A stretch of 64,000 nt of DNA from assembly GCF_024707105.1 (NCBI RefSeq), contig NZ_JANQAJ010000011.1, positions 383,488 to 447,487 on the forward strand. The letters are read 5' to 3'. Under the pieces are notes generated by a model that worked only from the letters and a program-made list of their open reading frames with translations, was not told the origin of the DNA and searched no databases. Every line of letters starts with the position of its first letter. The first letter of the stretch is position 1. A program made the position numbers and the translations under genes. The DNA comes from Devosia ginsengisoli (lineage in GTDB: Bacteria; Pseudomonadota; Alphaproteobacteria; Rhizobiales; Devosiaceae). Below, piece by piece: positions 1 through 8,581 of this stretch.

Positions 1-136
1 AGGTGTCGATGAAGTTGAGGCCAATAGCCGTCTGGCGCAAAGCCACCTGCCCCGGTCCCGGAGCGCCCAGCGTCCGCTCCTCGACAGTCAGAACATCGGG
101 GCCACCGGTGTGGTGGACGACAACCGCCCGGGTCAT
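1..136 (-). CDS. NADPH:quinone oxidoreductase, N-terminal part (cut by window edge)
   Basis: Only the first 45 residues lie in the window. They begin MTRAVVVHHTGGPDVL and continue through PGPGQVAL to AIGLNFIDT, which is the characteristic start of the zeta-crystallin/Qor branch of the medium-chain dehydrogenase/reductase family. These are NADPH-dependent, zinc-free quinone reductases of the cytoplasm. The ATG overlaps the terC stop codon as ATGA, so the two genes are probably translationally coupled with terC first. The rest of the gene is outside the window, so cofactor-binding residues cannot be checked. Confidence 0.85.
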   Translation of the reverse strand, partial: MTRAVVVHHTGGPDVLTVEERTLGAPGPGQVALRQTAIGLNFIDT

Positions 137-1014
137 TTCGTGCTCCTCGGCTTGCGCGGCGCCGATTTCGGCCGCGACTGGGCGCGAGAGGTGGGGCTGG
201 CTTTGGCGCCCGGCCTCTTGACTGCCGCCACGCCCGCCCCGCCTGTCACCGAGCCGCCCGCCCCGGTAAACGGCGCCACCGGCGCGTGGGCGCCCTTACG
301 GGCCAGCTTGCGCTGCTTGGCGATGATATTGACCGCCTCGACGAGCACCGAAAAGCCCATGGCGGCGTAGATATAACCCTTGGGAATATGGAAACCGAGG
401 CCATCGGCCACCAGCGACACGCCGATCAGCAGCAGGAAGGCCAAAGCCAGCATCTTGGTGGTCGGATGGTCGGCGACGAACTTGGCCACCGGGCCCGAGG
501 CTACGAACATCACGCCCACGGCCACGATGACGGCGGCGATCATCACTTCCACATGCTCGGCCATGCCGACCGCGGTGACGATGGAGTCGATGGAGAACAC
601 CATGTCGATGACGATGATCTGCCCGATAATGGCAGCAAAGGCGGCCGTGGCCTTCTGCGCCATGTCCGCCTCGTGCGGTTCCTCGATGGCCGCATGCATT
701 TCATGTGTCGCCTTGTAGACCAGGAACACGCCGCCCGCGATCAGGATCAGGTCCTTCCACGACAGGTCGAGCCCGAAGGCCGAGATGACTGGCTGGGTCA
801 GGCTGATGATCCAGGAAATGACCAGCAGCAGCAGGATGCGGAAGACCAGCGCCAGCGCCAGGCCGATCTTGCGGGCGCGATCGGCCTGTTCCTTGGGCAG
901 GCGCGACACCAGCACCGAGATGAAGACGATATTGTCGATGCCCAGCACGATCTCCATGACCGTGAGAGTCGCGAAGGCGACCCAGACATTCGGATCGGCG
1001 AGCAGCTCAAGCAT
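133..1014 (-). CDS. TerC family integral membrane protein
   Basis: This 293-residue polytopic membrane protein carries the TerC signature EIVLGIDNIVFISVL near the N terminus and a second acidic segment, VIDMVFSIDSIVTAVG, in the middle. Both are the conserved Asp-containing helices of the family. TerC/Alx proteins are linked to tellurite resistance and manganese handling; the substrate here is unknown. The C-terminal 60 residues are a basic, Pro/Ala/Lys-rich cytoplasmic tail. I place the start at 1014 because a GGAG lies 6 nt upstream and the product then begins MLELLADPN as in relatives; an ATG at 1026 in the same frame has no Shine-Dalgarno sequence. The qor gene follows with an ATGA overlap. 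Confidence 0.9.
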   Translation of the reverse strand: MLELLADPNVWVAFATLTVMEIVLGIDNIVFISVLVSRLPKEQADRARKIGLALALVFRILLLLVISWIISLTQPVISAFGLDLSWKDLILIAGGVFLVYKATHEMHAAIEEPHEADMAQKATAAFAAIIGQIIVIDMVFSIDSIVTAVGMAEHVEVMIAAVIVAVGVMFVASGPVAKFVADHPTTKMLALAFLLLIGVSLVADGLGFHIPKGYIYAAMGFSVLVEAVNIIAKQRKLARKGAHAPVAPFTGAGGSVTGGAGVAAVKRPGAKASPTSRAQSRPKSAPRKPRSTK

Positions 1015-1193
1015 CGTGGGCTCCATGCGAGTCTTGTGACTGCCTATCTAAGCGGACCTTGGCGCATAGAAAAGGCCGCATGGCAGAGTTTTCCGCATAG
1101 CGTGCGGCTGGCGGCACAAAGTCGCTGCGGCGGTGCTGGCTTCGGCGCGGCGCCGGGTGATAACCTCGGTCAACCTGCTTGCGAGTAACAGCC

Positions 1194-1646
1194 ATGGAAT
1201 CGTTCACCCCGCTTACCGCTGCCCTGGGCGGCGCCCTTATCGGCTTGGCCGCCGCCGTGCTGTGGCTGGGCAATGGCCGTATTGCCGGCATATCCGGTAT
1301 TTTCGGTCAACTGCTTCCGCCAGCACAAACCGTGGTCTGGCGCGTAGTGTTCCTCGTGGCCCTAGTTGCCGCTACTTTTGCCGCAGCCCAGCTCTTCCCC
1401 ACGCTCGGCGTGGGCGGCGACACCCCTGCCCGTCTGGTCGAAGCGCCTGCCGCCTGGGGCGTACCGACGCCGGTCTGGCTGGCCATTGCCGGCCTGCTGA
1501 CGGGCCTGGGCACCAAGATCGGCAATGGCTGCACGTCCGGCCATGGTGTCTGCGGCCTGGCCAGGCTGTCGCTGCGTTCGCTGGTGGCGGTGCTGGTCTT
1601 CTTCGGCGTCGCCGTCATCACCGTCACCGTTACGGGAATCGTATGA
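1194..1646 (+). CDS. YeeE/YedE family membrane protein (N-terminal half-transporter)
   Basis: This 150-residue hydrophobic protein has about four membrane segments. It carries the YeeE/YedE signature GNGCTSGHGVCGL at about residues 110-122, with two cysteines in the membrane. The family imports sulfur compounds such as thiosulfate, and the related PmpA/PmpB type is split in two as here. The next gene overlaps by four bases (ATGA) and supplies the second half. An in-frame TTG at 1179 is a possible longer start, but the ATG at 1194 gives a normal N terminus. Transport of a sulfur compound is inferred from the family only. Confidence 0.85.
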   Translation: MESFTPLTAALGGALIGLAAAVLWLGNGRIAGISGIFGQLLPPAQTVVWRVVFLVALVAATFAAAQLFPTLGVGGDTPARLVEAPAAWGVPTPVWLAIAGLLTGLGTKIGNGCTSGHGVCGLARLSLRSLVAVLVFFGVAVITVTVTGIV

Positions 1647-2116
1647 TGGCCAATCTCAAGCTCCCCTATCTCGCCACGGCCGCCTTGAGCGGTGCCCTCT
1701 TCGGCAGCGGGCTCTACGTCTCGCAGATGGTCGATCCCCTCAAGGTCCTGCGCTTCCTCGATTTCACCACCATTCCATCAGGCGGCTGGGATCCGAGTCT
1801 GGCCTTCGTCATGGGGGCCGCGCTGATCGTCATGTTTATTGCCGTCCGCATCGGCAAGGGGCGGCAGGCGCCGCTGTTCGACACCAGCTTCCACGAGCCC
1901 GAATACCGCAAGGTCGATCGCCGCCTGGTCGGTGGTGCCGTGCTCTTCGGCATCGGCTGGGGCATGGCCGGCATCTGCCCCGGTCCCGCCATCTCGCTGA
2001 TCGCCTTCCTGCCCGAAAATCTCTGGATTTTCCTTGTGGCCATGTTCGCCGGCTCGCTGGCCGGCAGTCTCATCATACCGAGTGGCCATGCCCGCCGTCT
2101 GGCGGATGCCCAATGA
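1643..2116 (+). CDS. YeeE/YedE family membrane protein, second half (DUF6691 type)
   Basis: This 157-residue membrane protein contains the partner signature GIGWGMAGICPGPA, whose cysteine is equivalent to those of the second repeat of full-length YeeE. It begins inside the preceding half-transporter gene and ends inside the following monooxygenase gene, with ATGA overlaps at both ends. The two halves therefore almost certainly form one heteromeric transporter. The start could be either of two adjacent ATG codons at 1643 and 1646. Confidence 0.85.
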   Translation: MMANLKLPYLATAALSGALFGSGLYVSQMVDPLKVLRFLDFTTIPSGGWDPSLAFVMGAALIVMFIAVRIGKGRQAPLFDTSFHEPEYRKVDRRLVGGAVLFGIGWGMAGICPGPAISLIAFLPENLWIFLVAMFAGSLAGSLIIPSGHARRLADAQ

Positions 2117-3264
2117 GCGCCGTCGATGCCGATGCCATCGTGGTGGGAGGCGGGCTTGCCGGGGTCGCCGCCGCCATCGCCGTGGCCCAGGCCGGTCTGA
2201 GGACCATCCACCTGGCGCCATCAGGCCCGCCCGATCGCCGCACTTCGGCGCTGATGATGCCCAGTGTCGATTATCTCCGCACTGCCGGCCTCATCGACGA
2301 TCCCGCCGCTCTCGGCCATGCGCTGACGCAGATCCGCATCATCGACGCTACCAACCGCCTCATCCGTGCGCCCGAAACCTTGTTCGACGCCAGTGAGGCC
2401 GGCATGGCGGCCTTCGGTTGGAATTTCGCCAATCTGCGGCTGATGGAGCGCTTCCATGCCGTGGCGGCAAACCTGCCCAACCTCGAAACCCGTAACGCAG
2501 GCGCTACCGATCTCTCCCGCACCACCGTCACCCTCACCGATGGCGCGCGCCTCAGCGCCCCGCTGATCGTCGGTGCCGACGGCAAGAAATCGCTGGTCCG
2601 CACGGCTGCCGGCATCACGGCGCGGGAAAATGCCTTCACCCAGGCTGCCCTGGTCTGCGACCTCGATCTCGGCCGCCCCATCGGCGGCGCCTCCATCGAG
2701 TTCCACTATCCGCAGGGACCGTTCACGCTGGTCCCGGCCGGCGCCAACCGTGCCAACCTCGTCTGGATCGATGATCGTGCCGTGCTCGATGCCGCCAAGT
2801 CAGGCGGCAATGATGCGCTCGTCGCCACTTTCCGCGAAAAATCGCAGCGCCTGTTCGGCGCCATCACGCTGGCCAGCCCCGCTTTCGTCTTCCCGCTCAG
2901 CACGCTCAGCGTCGATCATGCCGGCACCGATGGCGTCGTGCTGGTGGGCGAAGCCGCCCATGCCTTCCCGCCGATCGGCGCGCAGGGGCTCAATCTGGGC
3001 CTGCGCGATGTCGCCGACCTCGCCGCATCCCTCGCCGTCACGGATCGCTCGTCGCCGGACTGGGCCGGCCGCGTCAGCGCCGACTACACCGCCCGCCGCG
3101 CCGCCGACCTCGCCCGTACCGGCGGCATGGTCGACACGCTGTTCCGCTCGCTGCTGGCCGACATGCTCCCCGCCCAGGCCCTGCGCGCCGGCGGGTTGTG
3201 GGCGCTGAAACTGGCGCCGAGTCTGCGCAGGCAGGCTTTTGCGGTGGGCATGGGCAACCGCTGA
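2113..3264 (+). CDS. FAD-dependent monooxygenase, UbiH/UbiF/COQ6-like
   Basis: This 383-residue flavoprotein has the N-terminal dinucleotide fold (VVGGGLAGVAAAIAVAQAG, residues about 10-28), the mid-domain DG motif in VGADGKKSLVR, and the second FAD motif VLVGEAAHAFPPIGAQGLN, where the usual Asp of the GD motif is Glu. This is the layout of class A aromatic hydroxylases, including ubiquinone ring hydroxylases. It is the last gene of an operon with the two YeeE/YedE half-transporter genes (ATGA overlap). The substrate is not clear: ubiquinone biosynthesis is the default for the family, but the neighbours suggest nothing of that pathway. Confidence 0.8.
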   Translation: MSAVDADAIVVGGGLAGVAAAIAVAQAGLRTIHLAPSGPPDRRTSALMMPSVDYLRTAGLIDDPAALGHALTQIRIIDATNRLIRAPETLFDASEAGMAAFGWNFANLRLMERFHAVAANLPNLETRNAGATDLSRTTVTLTDGARLSAPLIVGADGKKSLVRTAAGITARENAFTQAALVCDLDLGRPIGGASIEFHYPQGPFTLVPAGANRANLVWIDDRAVLDAAKSGGNDALVATFREKSQRLFGAITLASPAFVFPLSTLSVDHAGTDGVVLVGEAAHAFPPIGAQGLNLGLRDVADLAASLAVTDRSSPDWAGRVSADYTARRAADLARTGGMVDTLFRSLLADMLPAQALRAGGLWALKLAPSLRRQAFAVGMGNR

Positions 3265-3268
3265 TACT

Positions 3269-3400
3269 GTGCCACGCCCTCGTGGTTCGAGGGTCGCTGC
3301 GCTCCCGCCTCACCATGAGGGCTACTGGAACACCGAGCCAAGAGTAGCCCTTATGGTGAGGTGCGCTTCTTCAGCGCCTCGAACCACGAGGGCGTGGCAC
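3269..3400. repeat. REPIN-like inverted-repeat element, copy 1
   Basis: This 132-bp element has a perfect 24-bp outer stem (3269-3292 with 3377-3400), a 15 x 15 base unpaired internal loop, and a 19-bp inner stem with one mismatch (3308-3326 with 3343-3361) around a 16-base loop. It sits between the convergent 3' ends of the FAD monooxygenase and ialB. The same element occurs at 15555, 21938 and 51353 (the last in inverted orientation), with a diverged half copy at 60413. Confidence 0.9.
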
Positions 3401-3411
3401 CAATCCCCAAA

Positions 3412-3437
3412 CAAAAAGAGCGCGGTTTCCCGCGCTC
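3412..3437 (-). terminator. Intrinsic terminator of the ialB gene
   Basis: Read on the minus strand, an 8-bp stem GAGCGCGG/CCGCGCTC with a GAAA tetraloop is followed directly by TTTTTGTTT. It lies 24 bases past the ialB stop codon. Confidence 0.85.
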
Positions 3438-3461
3438 CTTATAATCTAAAAATGCAGGCCC

Positions 3462-4187
3462 CTACTGGGCCGGCGTTTCCGCCGGAGCCTCGCCCTCTGC
3501 CGGGGCAGCGCCTTCGGCCGGTGCGGCGCCGCTGCCCAACTGGCGGCGGAGTTCTTCGGCGCGGTCCTGCAGCACCTGCTCCAGCGCGTTCTCGCCCGAG
3601 GTTTCCTGGCGGAACTGCTCGAAGGTCAGCGCGGCATCGCCATCATAGGCGGCGGTGAAGCCGGCCAGGGTGATTTCGATGGTCAGGTCCTGGTTCTGCC
3701 GGTTCTTGGCGGTCAGCTTGAGCGTGTTGCCCTTCTTGAGCGAGTTCACATACTGCTCATTGATGACCAGTTGGGTGGCGCAGGAAGTGGGGTCACACAG
3801 CATATAGGGCACGCGGATCGGCTTGGCGCCGTCGATCTGCCAGGTCAGGCCGAAGGGCAGCAGCACGCCGAGCGGCACGGCGGCCACGGCCAGCAGGCGG
3901 CTTTCCTGGCCGGGATCGTCGCGCAGCAGGAAGGAGCCGAGGAACTGGCCATTGGCCAGCACCACCTGGCGCATGATGCAGGCCTGCTGGCCATCGGGCA
4001 GCGGGTCGCAGACCTTGAGCCAGTTCTGGCTGGCCGGGTTGGCCGCAGCAGTGTCGGTGGCAGCGGCCGCAGGCGCTTCGGCAGCAGGCGCCTCGGCGGG
4101 CGTGGCTTCCTGGGCAAAACTCGCGAGGGGGGACAGCATGAGCGCGGCCACCGCGAAACCGGCGACGAGGGGTTTCCTGATGTTCAT
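3462..4187 (-). CDS. Invasion-associated locus B (IalB) family secreted protein
   Basis: This 241-residue protein is exported, with a clear signal peptide (MNIRKPLVAGFAVAALMLS then PLASFA, cleavage after AFA near residue 26). An Ala/Pro/Glu-rich linker follows, then the IalB domain from about residue 50, with the typical NWLKVCDP, PYMLCDPTSCATQ and C-terminal helix. IalB proteins are periplasmic proteins found across Hyphomicrobiales; the name comes from Bartonella invasion, and the molecular role is unsettled. The tail is again low-complexity (repeated APAEG). The ATG at 4187 is preceded by AAGGAAA. It has its own terminator at 3412-3437. Confidence 0.85.
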   Translation of the reverse strand: MNIRKPLVAGFAVAALMLSPLASFAQEATPAEAPAAEAPAAAATDTAAANPASQNWLKVCDPLPDGQQACIMRQVVLANGQFLGSFLLRDDPGQESRLLAVAAVPLGVLLPFGLTWQIDGAKPIRVPYMLCDPTSCATQLVINEQYVNSLKKGNTLKLTAKNRQNQDLTIEITLAGFTAAYDGDAALTFEQFRQETSGENALEQVLQDRAEELRRQLGSGAAPAEGAAPAEGEAPAETPAQ

Positions 4188-4332
4188 AGAATTTCCTTGG
4201 CTTCTTTGGCGGTCCCGGTGACCTTGTGCCACCTTGAGAATTGAACTGCCCTTCAAGTGCTGAATTCGGGCAATAACATGACCGATACTGCTTGCCAAAG
4301 CATTATGGCAGGACAGGGTTGATGCATGCCGG

Positions 4333-7300
4333 TCACGACGCATTTTCTGCCAGTTTTGCTAGGCGCGACAGGATTGCGGCCGCCCCCTTGAGGCGATCAT
4401 TGGGCGTCGGCCAGTTGCGGGCGAACACGAGTTTCTGATCGGGTTTGATGCGAACCTGGTTGGCCGGGTCGCTTACCAACCGCACCAGAGCGGTCGGATT
4501 GGGGAATTCGTTGTTGCGCAGCGAGATCACCGCGCCCTTCGGTCCGGCATCGACTTTTTCGACATTGGCCTGCCGGCACAAGGCTTTGACCAGGATCACC
4601 TTGAGCAGCGCTTCGACCTCTTCCGGCAGCGGCCCGAAGCGGTCGATCAATTCTGCGCCAGCGGCGTCGATATCGCGGATATCGGTCAAATCGCCCAGAC
4701 GGCGGTAGAGCTGCATGCGCAATTGCAGGTCGGGCACATAATGCTCGGGGATCATGACAGGCATGCCCAGCGAAATCTGCGGGCTCCACTCGTTGCGATC
4801 CTCGTATTCCTCCTCGCCGCTCTTGAGGTTGGCCACCGCTTCTTCCAGCATGGCCTGGTAAAGCTCGTAGCCCACTTCGCGGATATGGCCCGATTGCTCA
4901 TCGCCCAGCAGGTTCCCGGCCCCGCGAATGTCGAGGTCGTGGCTGGCGAGCTGGAATCCTGCCCCCAGGCTTTCCAGCGATTGCAGCACACCCAGCCGCC
5001 GCTCGGCCGTGTCGGTCAATTTTCTGTCAGGTGGCACGGTGAACAGGGCATAGGCGCGCGCCTTGGCCCGGCCGATGCGCCCGCGGATCTGGTACAACTG
5101 CGCCAGCCCGAAATGGTCGGCCCGATGCACGATCAGCGTATTGGCATTGGGAATGTCGAGCCCCGATTCCACGATCGTCGTCGCCACCAGCACGTCGAAC
5201 TTGTTGTCGTAGAAGGCATTCATGATGTCGTCGAGCTCGCCCGGCGCCATCTGCCCATTGGCCACGACGAAGCTGACTTCGGGCACCTGCGCCTTGAGAA
5301 AATCGGCGATCTCGTGCTGGTCCTTGATGCGCGGCACCACATAAAAGCTCTGCCCGCCGCGATATTTTTCGCGCAGCAGGGCCTCGCGCACCGACAGGGC
5401 ATCGAAGGGCGAAATGAAGGTGCGGATGGCCAGCCGGTCCACCGGCGGCGTCGCCAGCAGGCTCAGGTCGCGCACCCCGGTCAGCGCCAGTTGCAGCGTG
5501 CGTGGAATCGGCGTCGCCGTCAGCGTCAGCACATGCACATTGGCCTTGAGCTCCTTGAGGCGCTCCTTGTGGCCCACGCCGAAATGCTGCTCTTCGTCGA
5601 TGATCAGAAGGCCCAGGTCCTTGAACCTGATGGTTTTGCTGAGCAGCGCATGCGTGCCGACCACGATGTCGACCTGCCCGTCGGCCAGCCCGTCCTTGGT
5701 CGCCTTGAGTTCGGCCGCCGGCACCATGCGCGACGCCTGTCGCACCCGCACCGGCAGCCCCTTGAAGCGTTCCGCGAAGGTCTTGAAATGCTGCCGCGAC
5801 AGCAAGGTCGTCGGCACCACGACCGCCACCTGCTTGCCTGACAGCGCCACGGCAAAGGCCGCGCGCAGGGCCACTTCCGTCTTGCCGAAGCCCACATCGC
5901 CGCAGACCAGTCGGTCCATGACGCGGCCCGAGGTCACGTCGTCGAACACCGCCTCGATGGCGGCCATCTGGTCCTCGGTTTCCTCATAGGGGAAACGCGC
6001 GGCGAATTCGTCATAGGCGCCCGGATTGATCTCGACCACATCGGCCCGCGTCAGCAACCGCGCCGCCGCGATCTTGATGAGCTGCTCCGCCATTTCGCGG
6101 ATGCGCTTCTTGAGCTTGCCCTTTTTGGCCTGCCAGGCCACGCCGCCCAGCTTGTCGAGCGTCACATTGCCGTCGTCGCTGCCATAGCGGGTCAGCAGCT
6201 CGATATTTTCCACCGGTAGGTAGAGCTTGGTGTCGCCGCCATATTCCAGCTCGACGCATTCATGCGGCGCCCCGCCCGCCTCGATCACCTTGAGCCCGAT
6301 GAAGCGGCCGATACCGTGATCGACATGCACCACCAGGTCGCCAGCCGACAGCGAAGCCGCCTCGGTCAGCGCATCGCTGGCCTTCTTCTTGCGCTGCGGC
6401 CGCAGGATGCGTTCGCCGAGGATATCCTGCTCGGACAGGACCAGCAGGTCCTTGGTCTCGAAGCCGGTCTCCAGCGGCAGTACCACCAGCGACGTGGTCG
6501 CGGCGCTCGTCGTCTCGGCATCGCGCCAGTTTTCCGCCAGCCGCGGATTGGTCAGGCCATGGTCTTTGAGCACCTGCACCATGCGGTCGCGCGTACCCGT
6601 GCTCCAGCAGGCGACGATGGCCCGCCGGCCCGCCCGCCGCTCGGCCAAAAGCCGGTCCACCACCGCCTGGAACAGGTTGGTGTCGGTCGCTTGCCGCTCG
6701 GCGGCAAAGCTGGGGGCGATATGCCCGCCGGCATCGTCATTCGCCCGGGTTTCCGGCGCCATGAACTGGCTGAGCTGGATCACCGAGGCCCCTGCCAGCG
6801 CATAGGGATGCGCGTCTACCTCATAGAGCAGTTCCGGCTTGATCGGCTTGTAGGGCGCCCCTGCCCCGGCAACCACAGGTGCCAGCCGCGCCGTTTCGCG
6901 CGCCTCGTAATAGTCGCGCACCTGCGTCACCCGCTCGGCATAGGCATCCACGGACTGCTCGTCGAACACGAATGGCGCGTCACCGACATAGTCGGCCAGC
7001 GTATCGAGATGCTCGTAGAAAAACGGCAGCCAATGCTCTGTGCCCGAATAACGCGACCCGCCGCTGACCGAGGCATAGAGCGTGTCGTCGACCGTATTGC
7101 CTCCGAATGCCGCGGTATAATTCTGCCGGAACCGCCGGATCGTCGTCTCGGTCAGCACCACTTCGCTCATCGGCGTCAGGTCGACCCGCTTGAGCTGGCC
7201 GGTCGTGCGCTGGCTGTCCGGATCGAAAGTGCGGATGGATTCGAGCTGGCTGCCGAAGAAATCGAAACGCAAGGGCGCCTCGGCGCTCGCCGGGAACAGG

Positions 7301-7818
7301 TCCACCAACCCGCCGCGCACGGCATATTCGCCGCTCTCGCGCACGGTCGGCACGCGCAGATAGCCATTGTTCGCCGCCCAGGCGATCAGCTTGTCACTAT
7401 CGACGATCCGGCCCGTCGCCGCCGAAAAACTCATCGTCTCCACCACATCACGCGGCGGCAGTTTCTGGATCAGCGCGTTGATCGCGGTCAGCACCACGGC
7501 GCCTTTGGCACCTGATGTCAGTGCCGCCAGCGTATTCATCCGCGCGGCGATGGTGACGTTGTTGGGCGACACCCGGTCGTAGGGCAGGCTGTCCCAGGCG
7601 GGCAGCGTCAGGATGGTGTGCCCCGGCAGCATGGCGCCGAGAATGTCGGCCATGCGCTGCATCCGCCGCCCGTCGCGCGCCACGAAAACCAGGCTGGCCG
7701 CATCCTCCGGCGCCGCCTCGATGCGCTGCTGCACCAGACGCGCCAGCACCATGGGCTGCATGCCATCAGGCACATTGGCAATGGTGCGCGTCGGGCGCTG
7801 CGAGACGATTTCGTTCAT
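4333..7818 (-). CDS. mfd: Transcription-repair coupling factor Mfd
   Basis: This 1161-residue translocase has the complete Mfd layout: an N-terminal UvrB-like part (LPAWDSLPYDRVSPN), the RNA-polymerase-interacting CarD-like domain (SAGDLVVHVDHGIGRFIGL), the RecG-type motor with Walker A GDVGFGKTEVALRAA and motif II IDEEQHFGVGHKE, the RGRIGR motif VI, and the C-terminal TRCF domain (SLGMPVMIPEHYVPDLQLR). It removes stalled RNA polymerase and recruits UvrA, which is encoded at 45077-47974. Its ATG overlaps the sdhE stop (ATGA), an arrangement common in alphaproteobacteria. Confidence 0.98.
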   Translation of the reverse strand: MNEIVSQRPTRTIANVPDGMQPMVLARLVQQRIEAAPEDAASLVFVARDGRRMQRMADILGAMLPGHTILTLPAWDSLPYDRVSPNNVTIAARMNTLAALTSGAKGAVVLTAINALIQKLPPRDVVETMSFSAATGRIVDSDKLIAWAANNGYLRVPTVRESGEYAVRGGLVDLFPASAEAPLRFDFFGSQLESIRTFDPDSQRTTGQLKRVDLTPMSEVVLTETTIRRFRQNYTAAFGGNTVDDTLYASVSGGSRYSGTEHWLPFFYEHLDTLADYVGDAPFVFDEQSVDAYAERVTQVRDYYEARETARLAPVVAGAGAPYKPIKPELLYEVDAHPYALAGASVIQLSQFMAPETRANDDAGGHIAPSFAAERQATDTNLFQAVVDRLLAERRAGRRAIVACWSTGTRDRMVQVLKDHGLTNPRLAENWRDAETTSAATTSLVVLPLETGFETKDLLVLSEQDILGERILRPQRKKKASDALTEAASLSAGDLVVHVDHGIGRFIGLKVIEAGGAPHECVELEYGGDTKLYLPVENIELLTRYGSDDGNVTLDKLGGVAWQAKKGKLKKRIREMAEQLIKIAAARLLTRADVVEINPGAYDEFAARFPYEETEDQMAAIEAVFDDVTSGRVMDRLVCGDVGFGKTEVALRAAFAVALSGKQVAVVVPTTLLSRQHFKTFAERFKGLPVRVRQASRMVPAAELKATKDGLADGQVDIVVGTHALLSKTIRFKDLGLLIIDEEQHFGVGHKERLKELKANVHVLTLTATPIPRTLQLALTGVRDLSLLATPPVDRLAIRTFISPFDALSVREALLREKYRGGQSFYVVPRIKDQHEIADFLKAQVPEVSFVVANGQMAPGELDDIMNAFYDNKFDVLVATTIVESGLDIPNANTLIVHRADHFGLAQLYQIRGRIGRAKARAYALFTVPPDRKLTDTAERRLGVLQSLESLGAGFQLASHDLDIRGAGNLLGDEQSGHIREVGYELYQAMLEEAVANLKSGEEEYEDRNEWSPQISLGMPVMIPEHYVPDLQLRMQLYRRLGDLTDIRDIDAAGAELIDRFGPLPEEVEALLKVILVKALCRQANVEKVDAGPKGAVISLRNNEFPNPTALVRLVSDPANQVRIKPDQKLVFARNWPTPNDRLKGAAAILSRLAKLAENAS

Positions 7819-8093
7819 TTGGCCAGCCGGGCGGAATGGTCGGCAATCACCTCGTCGAGGAACGCCCGGTCGACATGGGGCGGCGGCTCGGCCTGCCCCA
7901 TGATCCAGGTCAGCAGCGGCGGGTCTTCCTCGCTCATCAAGGCTTCCAGCCGGTCGAGCCTGTCCTGGTCCATGCCCTCGGTATGAGCGTCGGCATAGGG
8001 CCCCAGAATAAGGTCCATTTCCTTGGTGCCGCGGTGCCAGGCGCGGTAGCGCAGCTTCTTGCGGCGCATGGCAATGTCTTCACCGGCTGTCAT
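7815..8093 (-). CDS. sdhE: FAD assembly factor SdhE (succinate dehydrogenase flavinylation)
   Basis: This 92-residue protein of the SdhE/DUF339 family (YgfY; SDHAF2 in mitochondria) has the defining motif WHRGTKEMDLILG, which contains the RGxxE needed to attach FAD covalently to SdhA. The start is the ATG at 8093 (MTAGEDIAMRRKKLRYRAWH); longer in-frame versions extend into non-coding sequence. It is translationally coupled to mfd downstream. No sdh genes are in the window. Confidence 0.95.
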   Translation of the reverse strand: MTAGEDIAMRRKKLRYRAWHRGTKEMDLILGPYADAHTEGMDQDRLDRLEALMSEEDPPLLTWIMGQAEPPPHVDRAFLDEVIADHSARLAK

Positions 8094-8191
8094 TTGACGC
8101 CATGATTCCGAATGGTGGTTGATTTGAGCGCCCTGTTTAGCCCCATTCGCCCGATGTGTCAGCCCCGGGAATCGCCGGTTCAGCCGCTGCG

Positions 8192-8350
8192 CTAGAGCAA
8201 CAGGTTCAGTGTCAGCCAGGCGAGGCCGATGAACAGCGCCCAGCTCAGCAAGGCCAGCACGATCACCACCAGCATGCGCCGTTGGCGCAGCCAATCCACG
8301 CCCTTCTCCGGATAGCCGGCAGCGAGCAACCAGGTAAAAACGCGCTCCAT
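8192..8350 (-). CDS. Small single-pass membrane protein, 52 residues
   Basis: An ATG at 8350 is preceded by a near-perfect Shine-Dalgarno GGAGG with a 5-nt spacer. The 52-codon frame encodes a short amphipathic start (MERVFTWLLAAGYPEKG), a basic patch LRQRRM, one hydrophobic helix of about 20 residues (from MLVVIVLALLSWALF into IGLAW), and a stop at 8192. Basic residues before the helix predict a cytoplasmic N terminus. It lies 98 bases upstream of sdhE-mfd on the same strand and could be the first gene of that unit. I do not recognise a family. Confidence 0.7.
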   Translation of the reverse strand: MERVFTWLLAAGYPEKGVDWLRQRRMLVVIVLALLSWALFIGLAWLTLNLLL

Positions 8351-8473
8351 GGCGACCTCCGTAACCCTGCTAGGGGTGGCGGATTTCTGCTAATGACGGC
8401 TTGCGGAATTCGCTAAAATTCAAGCATTCACAGCTTATATGCACGCCCTGTTCAGCGACAATGGCGCGAGGCT

Positions 8474-8518
8474 CTCAGTCGGCCTCCCTCCCCACAAGAG
8501 GGAAGGAAAACGACTGAG
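8474..8518. repeat. Inverted repeat upstream of recG
   Basis: CTCAGTCG at 8474-8481 pairs with CGACTGAG at 8511-8518 around a purine/pyrimidine-rich core that contains CTCCCTCCCCACAAG. The same core occurs in the larger palindrome at 42700-42830. It lies about 65 bases before the recG start and its function is unknown. Confidence 0.6.
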
Positions 8519-8581
8519 CGTTCAGGGTGTTCGAAAGCCTTCGCGCTTGTGCCACCCTCACCTTGAGGAGAATCACCGCCT

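Noticed and set aside
3346..3396. A peptide-coding stretch (MVRCASSAPRTTRAW) repeated in the REPIN-like elements
   Set aside because: It arises because the element arms contain an ATG and happen to lack stops. Frames continue into unrelated flanking DNA at each locus and lack ribosome-binding sites.
8520..8532. A GTTC-N5-GTTC pair before recG
   Set aside because: The spacer is 5 bases, not the 7 needed for the alphaproteobacterial LexA site.
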